From Ruminococcus sp. (GTDB taxonomy: Bacteria; Bacillota; Clostridia; Oscillospirales; Acutalibacteraceae): a stretch of 64,000 nucleotides of DNA. The notes under the pieces are model-generated. The model made no database searches. It worked only from the letters and a program-made list of their open reading frames with translations, and was not told the DNA's origin. The stretch covers positions 1-64,000 of the forward strand of contig JAFUJH010000052.1 in the NCBI GenBank assembly GCA_017473775.1, written 5' to 3'. The translations under genes were made by a program, and so were the position numbers. Positions 1-8,178 of the stretch are shown in pieces (positions within the stretch are counted from its first letter, which is position 1; each line of letters starts with the position of its first letter).

Positions 1-27
1 AAAGGTCAGGTCAACCTTATTCAGCAT
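1..27 (-). CDS. possible start of a minus-strand gene running off the window
   Basis: An ATG at 27 opens a frame reading MLNKVDLTF that leaves the window at base 1. An AAGAG sequence lies just before it, and it overlaps the end of a 23-codon frame (34-105). Nine codons are too few to assign a family, so this is only a candidate. Confidence 0.2.
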
Positions 28-33
28 AACTCT

Positions 34-105
34 TCACATCTGTTTTTCCTCAGGCGCCATTGGCGTCAGCTTTGTTGTGCCCTTTTTCACCGTCTTCCAA
101 TTCAC
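34..105 (-). CDS. tiny hypothetical ORF, possibly a gene remnant
   Basis: A 23-codon frame starts at a GTG (105) and ends in ATGTGA, close to the ATG of the next frame. The peptide is lysine- and threonine-rich (MNWKTVKKGTTKLT...). No good ribosome binding site precedes it and I do not recognise the family. It could be a degraded gene or chance. Confidence 0.2.
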   Translation of the reverse strand: MNWKTVKKGTTKLTPMAPEEKQM

Positions 106-139
106 AACATTTCAGCCTTGACTTTTAATAGTTAGTCTT

Positions 140-688
140 TCATCTAAGACTTTTGTAGATGGTGTAATCAAGTACACCGTTGATTCTTTTGCAGGCGTTT
201 TCTTCCAGTTCATTAACCATAAGGCACTCGGGGGCAGGAAGCCCGACACTCTCAGCGGCAATTATGCCGAAGTCAGCTGATGTCTTAAACCCTCGATTTC
301 TGTAATTCATCGGGTTACCCTCAACGATAACCACCTTGAATCCCATCTTCTTTGCCTTATCTAAACCATATTCGATAAGCTCTTTTGAAATATGCTGTCG
401 CTGTAATTCTGTTTTTACTGCAACAGGAGTGAGAAGCAAAAGCTCATCTGAAAACTTACCCTCAAGGTGGAATCGTGAAAACTGAGCATAGCCTATTACT
501 TCGTCGTTTTCATCCACCATAATAAGTTCAAGCTCAGGTATATAATAATCATTTGCCCTTATTTCCTCAACTAAGTTTACCACAATCTGTGCGTCCTCGG
601 CACTCTCGCTGTTTGTAAATGTTCTTCTTATCATATCGAGTGAACTCTGCAAATACTTATTTTCCATTGATTTAATTGTTCTGTTCAT
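140..688 (-). CDS. GNAT-family N-acetyltransferase
   Basis: A 182-residue cytoplasmic protein of the GCN5-related acetyltransferase fold, which moves an acetyl group from acetyl-CoA to an amine; the substrate is unknown. The central strand-helix block runs LTPVAVKTELQRQHIS then a long helix and VVIVEGNP, the layout of the acetyl-CoA pocket in YhbS-like members. I chose the ATG at 688 because GGAGG lies just upstream; a longer TTG start at 706 would swallow that site. The gene sits behind a promoter, a 9-codon leader ORF and two terminators (815-1116), so it may be induced by attenuation. Some GNATs acetylate antibiotics, but nothing here proves that. Confidence 0.8.
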   Translation of the reverse strand: MNRTIKSMENKYLQSSLDMIRRTFTNSESAEDAQIVVNLVEEIRANDYYIPELELIMVDENDEVIGYAQFSRFHLEGKFSDELLLLTPVAVKTELQRQHISKELIEYGLDKAKKMGFKVVIVEGNPMNYRNRGFKTSADFGIIAAESVGLPAPECLMVNELEENACKRINGVLDYTIYKSLR

Positions 689-814
689 TTTAAAATTTTC
701 CTCCAAAATCAGTTATAGTTAAAATACTTCTTTCAACCGCCGTTACTGAACATTTATTCTGTCTGAACCTTTCCAAAGGCGTTCTGCCCTCCCGTGGCTA
801 ACGGACGCAAAAAT

Positions 815-847
815 GCCGCAGAAATTACCCCAAGGGATTTCTGCGGC
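815..847 (-). terminator. second terminator hairpin before the acetyltransferase
   Basis: Arms GCCGCAGAAAT (815-825) and ATTTCTGCGGC (837-847) pair perfectly. On the minus strand the stem is followed by ATTTTTGCG. It lies 32 bases after the first terminator and upstream of the acetyltransferase start. Confidence 0.75.
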
Positions 848-873
848 TGAGCAAACAGAGTGATTTTTGAAAC

Positions 874-899
874 AAAAAAGCACACCCTTTTGAGTGTGC
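874..899 (-). terminator. first terminator hairpin of the leader
   Basis: Arms GCACAC (880-885) and GTGTGC (894-899) with an 8-nt loop. On the minus strand the stem runs straight into TTTTTTGTTT, a classic intrinsic terminator. It lies about 100 nt after the leader ORF stop. Confidence 0.8.
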
Positions 900-998
900 C
901 ATAACATCAGTCATAGAATTCACGAAAGGTTCCTTAAAATGGTACGGCAAACAAAGGGGCTAAAAAGTCCCGACTTTATTAAACGCACCAATATTCAG

Positions 999-1028
999 TT
1001 AGCGGTTAATTACCTCGCTGTAAATCAT
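999..1028 (-). CDS. 9-codon leader peptide MIYSEVINR
   Basis: An ATG at 1028 is preceded by a perfect AAGGAG (1038-1043, 10 bases upstream) and runs nine codons to TAA. A hairpin with arms GTTTGCTT/AAGCAAAC (1048-1075) lies just upstream, and the leader itself can fold (AGCG... CGCT). Strong translation signals on so short a frame, ahead of tandem terminators, are typical of leader peptides that sense ribosome stalling. The sensed drug or metabolite cannot be read from the peptide. Confidence 0.6.
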   Translation of the reverse strand: MIYSEVINR

Positions 1029-1087
1029 ACTGAAATTCTCCTTTCGCGTTTGCTTTTTATATTAAGTAAGCAAACTAATATGCTTAA

Positions 1088-1116
1088 AGTGTACTACGCA
1101 AAAATATGTTTGTCAA
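1088..1116 (-). promoter_or_regulatory. strong sigma-A promoter for the acetyltransferase leader
   Basis: The minus strand reads TTGACA (1111-1116), exactly 17 bases, then TACACT (1088-1093). The predicted start near 1081 gives a 390-nt leader before the acetyltransferase. Confidence 0.8.
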
Positions 1117-1298
1117 TTATTTTTATCTTAAAATTCCCGCTCTGCTCTCAAACCATCTTGCCAAGAGAACAGGAAAACTTACGAATTTTTGCAAATTGGG
1201 AATTGTTATTTCTTTTTACTCATCAAGAAACAACTGATCGCCACAAACAATCCAATTAATATCCACGGGTATACGATCTGTAAAACCCAATCATAATT

Positions 1299-1958
1299 TC
1301 ATCTCTTTTTATAGATTACAAGTTCGGGACTTTCTCCGTTTTCCTCGTATGTACATACAAGTATAAACTCCATATTTGCAGCAAGGCCAAAGCATCTGTT
1401 GCCACCAAATATACAAGGGAGCTGGTTGCCAAGATATGTTGCATTATCATCCAACAACTTAACAACTGTGCCATTCGGAAATGTGTATTCAAGATTTATA
1501 AAACTGCCTGAAAGCACATTCAGACTTTCCACTTCAGGAAGTCCGTCTACATTAAGAGCGTTGAATTCGCCAATAATCTGCTGTTTGAATTTTTCAAATT
1601 TTTCTTCGCCGCCAAGTTCTGAATATCGTTTCCAAAAATCCAAAGTAAATTCGCCGTCACTGTAACACCACTTACAGTATTCTTCATTAAAAACACCATC
1701 GATTTCTTTACTGGTGGTGGAATCATCCAGACACATTCCGCAACAATGGCAAACCATCTGTCGAGGTGAACCCAAAAGAGTGTTAATGGAAACATCAAAC
1801 AGTTTTGATAGTAGTTTTAAGGTTTCGGTGTTTGGTACCGTTTCACCGTTTTCCCAACGAGACACCGCCTGACGGGTTACAAAAACTTTTTCAGCAAGTT
1901 CGTCTTGTGATAACCCTCGTTTCGTTCTAAGTTCAAGAATAATATCTTTTGTATCCAT
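1299..1958 (-). CDS. XRE-family regulator with C-terminal zinc ribbon
   Basis: A 219-residue predicted DNA-binding protein. Residues about 5-60 form a helix-turn-helix of the Cro/CI type (LSQDELAEKVFVTRQAVSRW). A cysteine cluster follows at about 66-105 (CHCCGMC ... EEYCKWC), matching the putative zinc-ribbon domain found after XRE domains in Firmicutes. The C-terminal 110 residues are a small domain I do not recognise. The ATG at 1958 is preferred because GAGGTG lies nine bases upstream; a longer frame from 2012 would run through the promoter. The promoter lies inside a palindrome (1970-1993), which suggests autoregulation. The ligand is unknown. Confidence 0.85.
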   Translation of the reverse strand: MDTKDIILELRTKRGLSQDELAEKVFVTRQAVSRWENGETVPNTETLKLLSKLFDVSINTLLGSPRQMVCHCCGMCLDDSTTSKEIDGVFNEEYCKWCYSDGEFTLDFWKRYSELGGEEKFEKFKQQIIGEFNALNVDGLPEVESLNVLSGSFINLEYTFPNGTVVKLLDDNATYLGNQLPCIFGGNRCFGLAANMEFILVCTYEENGESPELVIYKKR

Positions 1959-1969
1959 AAAAATCATCA

Positions 1970-1993
1970 CCTCACAGTTATTATACTGTGAGG
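1970..1993. promoter_or_regulatory. palindromic operator enclosing the -10 box of the XRE gene
   Basis: Arms CCTCACAGT (1970-1978) and ACTGTGAGG (1985-1993) flank a 6-base centre. On the minus strand the centre forms TATAAT (1980-1985), with TTGTTA (2003-2008) 17 bases upstream as the -35. The right arm on that strand also supplies the GAGG of the ribosome binding site, so the mRNA leader would be very short. Confidence 0.75.
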
Positions 1994-2045
1994 CCATCAA
2001 ATTAACAAGCAACGCGCTGTTGCTACAGTTCTATAAATTGGAAGT

Positions 2046-2369
2046 TTACATTATGATTTCTGTATGAAAGTACTGTTCCTGAAATGCCACCGACTGCATA
2101 ATATCGTCTTTTGTAAAGGAAGCATCTTCCGGTGCCACGACCCACTTCTCCTCCACATCATCAAATCTATGAATTATTGCAATCACCTTTCCCACAAATT
2201 CTTCCACAGGCTCATTCACACCAAGTATGTATGCATCCTGTTCTTCCCCATCCGGTGCCATAATCCCCTGTACATAGCCATAGTTGACCGAATAGTAAAT
2301 ATCTTTATGCTTTGGGTGGCAGGTTCCCAAGGGTCTGTCAACAATTACTTTTACAATGTTTCCAATCAC
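2046..2369 (-). CDS. small inorganic pyrophosphatase-like protein
   Basis: A 107-residue cytoplasmic protein. The block VDRPLGTCHP ... YYSVNYGYVQG ... DGEEQDAYILGV resembles the soluble type I inorganic pyrophosphatase core (conserved Tyr, Asp and Glu residues), which hydrolyses PPi. It is far shorter than canonical enzymes of about 170 residues, as is usual for this small Firmicutes family, whose activity is to my knowledge not well established. I chose the GTG at 2369 (MIGNIVKVIVDRP) because GAGGGTG lies six bases upstream; a GTG at 2384 is possible. It lies between a serine hydrolase and the XRE gene with no clear operon partner. Confidence 0.7.
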   Translation of the reverse strand: MIGNIVKVIVDRPLGTCHPKHKDIYYSVNYGYVQGIMAPDGEEQDAYILGVNEPVEEFVGKVIAIIHRFDDVEEKWVVAPEDASFTKDDIMQSVAFQEQYFHTEIIM

Positions 2370-2419
2370 AGCACTCACCCTCACAATTTCCTATTTTATC
2401 TCCTACCTTGTTGAACTTT

Positions 2420-3406
2420 TTAATCGTCTATCAGTGCTCGGGAAATATTCTTTTCAATGTATTCTACTCTGTCAAAAACCAACGGTTTAAAATATGCAGT
2501 TATTGCAACAACAATATTGTTATTTTTATCAATATAGATAATGTTTCCACCATCACCTATGGCAGCAATCACATCACTCGTTCTATGAGGAAGCCACCAC
2601 AAAAATCCGTAGTCCTGATTTCCAAACTTTTCATCAGTAGATACATAGGACTGTGTCATTGAATCAATCCACGCTTTGCTTATAACTCTGACATTATTGT
2701 ACATTCCGTCGTTTAACACAAGCAGACCAATTTGTGCCATTTCATACGCAGAAAGAGACAATCCCCAACCGGCAGTCGGCATATTGGTAGGGTCTAAAAA
2801 CCATACTTTTCCGTGATCTTCTTTGTTCATCAGGTATGCAAATTGGTCTTCTTTAGTTTTACAGTTGGCATTGGTTCTTGGAAGAATTCCCAAAGGCTTG
2901 AACAGGTATTCATTGGCAAAATCCAACACCTCCATACCGCTTGCTATTCTGATAATTCCTAAAAGTATTTGAACTCCAAGTGTATGATATCTGAATTCAT
3001 TGGTGATGCCGTTTCTACCACCTAAATAATCCATAGTGGCAAGTGTCCAATCTTCGGATGTACATATTTTTGTCCAAGGTTCACTTTTTCCTTTATAAGG
3101 AGCTAACATTGTGAGCATATGTTTAATAGTAACATCATAAATGGTCTTTTCACCTCTTTTTGGGGTATAGATGCCCTTATAATAATCCATTATGCAGTCA
3201 TCAACACTTTTAATAATACCTTTATCAATGGCAATACCAACCAACAACGATGTTACAGATTTAGTTACACTCATAACATTCATTGTGTCTTCTTTTTCAA
3301 AGCCCGCTCTGTATTCTTCAATTTCAAGTTTGTTATCTTTATACGCTACAATTTGCCTTATATTTACATCATTTTTACTTGAGTAGATATCCAAAATACT
3401 CTTCAC
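2420..3406 (-). CDS. beta-lactamase-family serine hydrolase (class C/PBP-like)
   Basis: A 328-residue protein of the beta-lactamase/penicillin-binding-protein-like fold (Pfam PF00144 type). The nucleophile motif S-V-T-K is at residues 46-49 and a tyrosine motif (FRYHTLGVQ) places the general-base Tyr near 140. The third motif is probably GDGGN near residue 286. No signal peptide is visible, so it may act in the cytoplasm as an esterase, amidase or peptidase rather than as a resistance enzyme. YHT replaces the usual YxN, as in many esterase-like members. It has its own promoter (3452-3480). Confidence 0.8.
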   Translation of the reverse strand: MKSILDIYSSKNDVNIRQIVAYKDNKLEIEEYRAGFEKEDTMNVMSVTKSVTSLLVGIAIDKGIIKSVDDCIMDYYKGIYTPKRGEKTIYDVTIKHMLTMLAPYKGKSEPWTKICTSEDWTLATMDYLGGRNGITNEFRYHTLGVQILLGIIRIASGMEVLDFANEYLFKPLGILPRTNANCKTKEDQFAYLMNKEDHGKVWFLDPTNMPTAGWGLSLSAYEMAQIGLLVLNDGMYNNVRVISKAWIDSMTQSYVSTDEKFGNQDYGFLWWLPHRTSDVIAAIGDGGNIIYIDKNNNIVVAITAYFKPLVFDRVEYIEKNISRALIDD

Positions 3407-3451
3407 TCAAACCGCCTCCGATTTGCCGCCATACTAAAGTTTATCAAGCTG

Positions 3452-3480
3452 ATTATAACACACTCATTCCGAAAAGCCAA
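3452..3480 (-). promoter_or_regulatory. promoter of the serine hydrolase gene
   Basis: Minus strand TTGGCT (3475-3480), 17 bases, TATAAT (3452-3457), about 45 bases before the start codon. Confidence 0.6.
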
Positions 3481-3586
3481 CACTTCGCCATAAATCCCTT
3501 GTGTCGCTTTTAATGCGTCATTCGTATCTGTTCCCTATTTATTCAAACAAACTACACACAGGGCAAATTTCCGCAAACATGATTCA

Positions 3587-4468
3587 TTAAACCTTTTCTT
3601 CCTCGAAAATGTAAAGATATAAATCTTCAAGAGTGGGTTTGACTTTTATTGCAGATACATAGTCGGGTGGATTATCTGTGACGATTCGTACCTTTACGCT
3701 ATTACCTTCTCTGAGGATATTGCTGACTCTGTAATTTTCTTGGAGCTTTCTTACAAGTGCAGAGTCCTCGGTGGTAATCTCAAAGGTTTTATCCTCAACG
3801 GATTTTAAGAGTTCTGCGATATTATCACAAGCTACAAGCTTACCGCTTTTAAGAAGTATAACTTCTTTGGCAATGAACTCAATATCAGAAACCACATGAG
3901 TAGCGAGTATAACGATTTTATCCTCGGCAATGTCGCTTATAAAATTACGGATACGGATTCGCTCTTTTGGGTCAAGTCCTGCGGTAGGTTCGTCTAAAAT
4001 TAAGATTTCGGGTTCATTCAGGAGTGCTTGGGCAATTAAGGCTCTCTGCTTCATACCGCCTGAGAAAGCACCCAACTTTTTATGGGCAGAGTCAGTAAGA
4101 TTAACTGTGTCTAAAAGCTTTGTGATTTTCTCCTTGGCTTCTTTTCGCTTTAAACCTTTGAGCGCCGCCATATACCATAAAAAACGGTTAAGGGTAAAGT
4201 CATCATAAAGTCCCTGTTGCTGTGGCATATAGCCTAAAACACTACGAAAATTCTTGCCAAGCTTCTTTATATTTTCGCCGTTATAGGTAACCTCGCCTGA
4301 GTCTGCATTGAGGTTGTCTGTAATGATATTCATAAGGGTAGACTTACCTGCACCATTAGGGCCAAGCAATCCGTAAACACCAGGGGTTAAAGTAATTGAA
4401 AAATCATCAAGGGCTTTTACTGCTCCCTTTTTGTATATTTTACTAAGGTTATTTATTTCCAGTTTCAT
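3587..4468 (-). CDS. ABC transporter ATP-binding protein
   Basis: A 293-residue ATPase of the CcmA/drug-and-peptide export type. Walker A GPNGAGKST is at 36-44, the signature FSGGMKQR near 135-142, and Walker B ILILDEPTAGLDP near 155-168; an additional C-terminal domain of about 80 residues follows. It overlaps the permease gene by 20 bases, so the two are translationally coupled. It is the last gene of an eight-gene operon that has two permeases but only this one ATPase, which suggests it powers a permease heterodimer. The operon context (sensor kinase, lipoproteins) is consistent with export, peptide detoxification or signalling at the membrane. Confidence 0.9.
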   Translation of the reverse strand: MKLEINNLSKIYKKGAVKALDDFSITLTPGVYGLLGPNGAGKSTLMNIITDNLNADSGEVTYNGENIKKLGKNFRSVLGYMPQQQGLYDDFTLNRFLWYMAALKGLKRKEAKEKITKLLDTVNLTDSAHKKLGAFSGGMKQRALIAQALLNEPEILILDEPTAGLDPKERIRIRNFISDIAEDKIVILATHVVSDIEFIAKEVILLKSGKLVACDNIAELLKSVEDKTFEITTEDSALVRKLQENYRVSNILREGNSVKVRIVTDNPPDYVSAIKVKPTLEDLYLYIFEEEKV

Positions 4469-6848
4469 ATTTAAACCTCCTCAGAGAGATTCCCGTAAAG
4501 GTAATGAAATTATAAATTAAAAGTGAAACTAAAATTATGGCTGACATAATAATGATAAGTGTAAGCATCCAAAGTCTGCCGTTTTGGAAAAGTGCAAATA
4601 TTCTTAAACTCGAATCAAAGTAAATCAGTAGACATGGGATAAGAGTAACTGCAGTTGATACAGTCATAGCAGTTACAGTCGATTTAAGTTTCTCGGACAT
4701 AAGGAGTATAAAAGACACTGCCGCTATCCCTATGAAAATATGAGCAATGTTTTCTAAAATCAAAGCAGAAAAAATACTCATATCGTTTCCAAGCCCCGCG
4801 AAGCCCTCTAAGAATACAAGAGGCTCTGAAAAGATGTTTGTACCAAAAGTCTTGATGAAGTTCACCATATAAGGCAGATACAGAAGAATGTAAATAACAA
4901 TATATGTTATTGTGGCAACCGAGAACTTTGAAAAGAAAAGTCTGCCTTTTCCTTTTTGTGTAGCAGAGATAAGCTTGCTCATTTCACGCTTATGCTCGTA
5001 GGCAAACACACTCGAAAGTGTGAATACACTCAGCACCAAAAGCAGAGCAAAGTAATTCCACTCTCGTGCAGAATTTGCCATAAGCCTTGTTCCGATATTT
5101 TCGTTTATAAAATGAGGCGTAATTCCTAACTCATCACCCACAAAAGTTATAGTGCTGTACTGAAGCATTACCTTTTCGAAACCTTTGCCACGGGTGTCAA
5201 GGATGTTCTCTACAGCCATAATCTTCATAGATTTCTCGTCATCCGTAAGAGTTGTGTCACTGTTTATAGTCTCGATTTCAAGGTAGAGAGAGTCAAAGTA
5301 AGATTGTTCGTTTTGCAAGAATTCTTCCTTTTCCTGAGTTACTTCACCCTGAAGTTCGTTCATATAGGCAGCATAGGCAACATCCGCACCGCTCGAATAG
5401 GTAATGCTTATATCATCTGTAAAATTACCATAGGCAAAAAGCAGAAGCACAAGCAACACAAGCACCACCTTGGAACTTATGTAATGCTTGAAACACTCAC
5501 CGCCAAAAACGGTAGAATTGTGCGAAAAAATATGTATTTTTCCGCGAATTTTATCTGCGTACTTTGTAAAGGGATTTTTAACACCAAACTGGTTTTGCTT
5601 TGAAAAAGCTAAAGCCGATGCAACAGTACACATGCAAAAGCAAAGAAGTAAAAATCCAAGATAAGTCCACAGGACATTTACAGGCTTTGTAAAGAAATTG
5701 AGATTGAGGTAACTGCCGAAAAGTCCGTTACCGCTTAGGAAGTAAAAAACATTTATGTACTTGAGGTGATTAAAAGGTGCAAGTGCATCAATAAAATTGA
5801 AGCACGCAAACTCTGCACCTAAGAAAAGCGCAAGGACAATGTAAGTAATGTTTGTGCTTTTAATAAGAGTAAAAAGCAATGCAAAAACCATAGAAACTGC
5901 GCAAAGTGTCAGCACCTTTTGAACCACCCAAAGGCATAGATATTCAAACACAGACACCTTTAAGTTACAGTTCATATACTCAGGTACAGACTGGATACTT
6001 CGGCTTAAATCACCTAAACCAAAAGCAAACTCACTTGTGAGAAGTATTGATACATAGTAAAGAATCGCAAAACCTGACACGGTTATAGCGGTTACGAACA
6101 GTTTGGCAAAGAGAGTTTCTGTCCTGCCCATTGGCGTTGACTTCACAAGGATGGTAAGCCCCTTTTCACGTTCCATTGCAAAGAGAGTGATGCACACAAG
6201 CACTACAAGGAAAAGTGTGAGGTAATCTGTAAGTTCAAAGGTGGTGGCAAACTTCAATCCTAAGTCAAATCCGGGGGTAATTTCTGTGTCCTTTAATTCT
6301 TCAAAGTCAGAAGGAGTTTTTGCTATATTGTTATAGGCAAAGGTGCCCGACTTTGAGAAAATAGAGAATTTTAGCTGAGAATCGGCACGAGCCTGCATTT
6401 CCTGAACAAAAACTTTGTACTGTTCTATGTAATCAAATTTATTAGCAAGAAGGTTAATTGCAGTAAGCTTTTCTACGCTGAAACCGTCACTAATAATCTC
6501 CTGAGCTTTTACGAAAGCTTCAGGAGATTCAGCCTTATAGTTTTCAATAACAGTTTCTATATACTCGGCATCCATACCACTGCTTGAAGAAGAGTTAAGC
6601 GTAGAGGCTATCTGATAAGCCTCCTGCATCAATATAAGCTCTGCTTTTGCAGTTTCTGTGTCCATTTCAAGATATTTCTCAAGCTCTGCTTTATACTCAT
6701 CGCTTATACTGAGTTCGTACTCATATGCCCCATCATTTGCGGACATAAAGTAAAACCCAACGGAATTTATTACAAGAAACAGCACAAGGCAAATTACAAA
6801 AAGCCTGCTTGTGAATAACTTTCTGAATTCTGCACCGATTATACGCAA
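4449..6848 (-). CDS. large ABC permease, paralogue of 9557-11935
   Basis: A 799-residue integral membrane protein with an ABC-2/ABC-3-like layout. One N-terminal membrane segment (about 13-35) precedes a large extracytoplasmic region with coiled-coil character. A multi-span block begins near 210 (TTFELTDYLTLFLVVLVCIT) and is followed by the cytoplasmic motif MEREKGLTILVKSTPMGR. After about residue 450 the protein repeats the layout (membrane segment, extracytoplasmic domain, membrane block with HKREMSKLISAT). The second permease of the operon has the same internal duplication and closely similar motifs, so the pair arose by duplication. It is coupled to the ATPase by overlap. Confidence 0.85.
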   Translation of the reverse strand: MRIIGAEFRKLFTSRLFVICLVLFLVINSVGFYFMSANDGAYEYELSISDEYKAELEKYLEMDTETAKAELILMQEAYQIASTLNSSSSSGMDAEYIETVIENYKAESPEAFVKAQEIISDGFSVEKLTAINLLANKFDYIEQYKVFVQEMQARADSQLKFSIFSKSGTFAYNNIAKTPSDFEELKDTEITPGFDLGLKFATTFELTDYLTLFLVVLVCITLFAMEREKGLTILVKSTPMGRTETLFAKLFVTAITVSGFAILYYVSILLTSEFAFGLGDLSRSIQSVPEYMNCNLKVSVFEYLCLWVVQKVLTLCAVSMVFALLFTLIKSTNITYIVLALFLGAEFACFNFIDALAPFNHLKYINVFYFLSGNGLFGSYLNLNFFTKPVNVLWTYLGFLLLCFCMCTVASALAFSKQNQFGVKNPFTKYADKIRGKIHIFSHNSTVFGGECFKHYISSKVVLVLLVLLLFAYGNFTDDISITYSSGADVAYAAYMNELQGEVTQEKEEFLQNEQSYFDSLYLEIETINSDTTLTDDEKSMKIMAVENILDTRGKGFEKVMLQYSTITFVGDELGITPHFINENIGTRLMANSAREWNYFALLLVLSVFTLSSVFAYEHKREMSKLISATQKGKGRLFFSKFSVATITYIVIYILLYLPYMVNFIKTFGTNIFSEPLVFLEGFAGLGNDMSIFSALILENIAHIFIGIAAVSFILLMSEKLKSTVTAMTVSTAVTLIPCLLIYFDSSLRIFALFQNGRLWMLTLIIIMSAIILVSLLIYNFITFTGISLRRFKYETGNK

Positions 6849-6886
6849 AAGACCACCTCCTCACACATAATTGCATCAGTAAGTAT

Positions 6887-8119
6887 TTATTCGTTATTTT
6901 CTTTATAAGAAAACTTCTTGATCCATTCTTTGCCGTTTAAGTTTCCAAATTCTGACTTATCATAGTAAAAGATAATATCGCCTTCGTTGCCCTTACCGCC
7001 AAAGAGGAACATCTCACTGTCCACAGACAATATATGCCAAGTGGTCGCAGAGCCTGAACCAAAAGAAAACTCATCAAGCAAATTAAGTTTAGAGTCGTAA
7101 ACTTTTATGTAGCGCTCGTCTGTTTTCACCTCATCATTTTCTTCGAAAAGGTGAGGCATAACGAGGGTGTAGAAATTATCCACATAAAGATACTTACCGT
7201 CACAGAATACACTTTCTCCATCATAAGTTTCGAAGAATTTTTCGGGGTTATTACCATTAAAATCCGTTTTATAGTAATAGCATTTTCCGTTCTCATTTTC
7301 GTCTGAAGTAAACACAAGAGAATCGCCAAAAAGCCTTGGACGGGAAAGGGAAACCCCGCTTTCGGTAATTGTTTCACTTTCTTCAAAGGTTGTGAGATTG
7401 AGTTTTATACTCTTGCGGATTTCTTCATTCTTGGTGCCTCGCTTCATACCGTAGAGGTCAAAGTAAAGGTTATCGCCATAAGCCATAAGCCCGGAAAGCT
7501 GTGCATCTCTTTCAACTTCCTCCGCAAAATAAACCTTCTCAGATTCTTTATCTTTACTTTCAAGAGGCAAACGGTAAATATATGCATCGCACTTATCAAT
7601 ATCTAATAGTCCTGTATAATCATCAAGTTTGAATTCTCTTGTGGTGTAATAAAAATACCCTCTGTGTACTATAAAGTCTCCATAATCTTTGTCTATGTAA
7701 TATATATTTTCCTTTGTACTTCCGTCAGCAGAAAGTTTAACCAGATACGAGCCGATAAATTCCTTCTCAACTCCCGCAGAGGCAATATAGTAAACAAAAC
7801 CATCTGAAAAAGCTATGTTGTCTACATTACCAATAACTGCCGAGCAGTTTTCGTCACTATGCAGACAGTTAGGCTTTGAACACAAAAGGGTTGCTCCTAA
7901 GGACACTCCGTCAACAAAATAAAGCTTACTGCCTACAAGCACATAATAACCGTTTTCGGACTTGGCAATGTTAACATTTCCAATATCCAAGGTGTTGGCA
8001 ATCTGAGCATCTGTAAGGTAGTTATAACTGTCTGAAGATGTTTGATTATTACTGTCACAGCCAATAAGACTGCATACAACCGCCAACACCAGAATCAAAG
8101 CAAAACTTCTTCTAAACAT
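6887..8119 (-). CDS. lipoprotein with CSKPNCLH motif (first of three paralogues by position)
   Basis: A 410-residue predicted lipoprotein: signal peptide with lipobox SLIGC (Cys near 21), then repeated short Tyr/Asp-rich units (DGKYLYVDNF, GYFYYTT, DNLYFDLYG) resembling the blades of a beta-propeller on the outer face of the membrane. Near residue 80 it carries CSKPNCLH followed five residues later by another Cys. The same motif occurs in the two other lipoproteins of the operon. The motif could bind a metal or form disulfides; the ligand is not known. It lies between the two permease genes. Confidence 0.8.
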   Translation of the reverse strand: MFRRSFALILVLAVVCSLIGCDSNNQTSSDSYNYLTDAQIANTLDIGNVNIAKSENGYYVLVGSKLYFVDGVSLGATLLCSKPNCLHSDENCSAVIGNVDNIAFSDGFVYYIASAGVEKEFIGSYLVKLSADGSTKENIYYIDKDYGDFIVHRGYFYYTTREFKLDDYTGLLDIDKCDAYIYRLPLESKDKESEKVYFAEEVERDAQLSGLMAYGDNLYFDLYGMKRGTKNEEIRKSIKLNLTTFEESETITESGVSLSRPRLFGDSLVFTSDENENGKCYYYKTDFNGNNPEKFFETYDGESVFCDGKYLYVDNFYTLVMPHLFEENDEVKTDERYIKVYDSKLNLLDEFSFGSGSATTWHILSVDSEMFLFGGKGNEGDIIFYYDKSEFGNLNGKEWIKKFSYKENNE

Positions 8120-8178
8120 AAAAACACTCCTTTTACCTTTATACTATTTATACGATTCTAAAAGGCATTCGGTTTTAA

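Noticed and set aside
894..1259. Plus-strand open frame of 121 codons
   Set aside because: It is antisense to the promoter, leader ORF and terminator found on the minus strand, has no ribosome binding site, and its peptide looks random.
2420..3406. Beta-lactam resistance enzyme
   Set aside because: The SxxK motif fits the fold, but there is no signal peptide and YHT replaces YxN; an esterase-like role is at least as likely.
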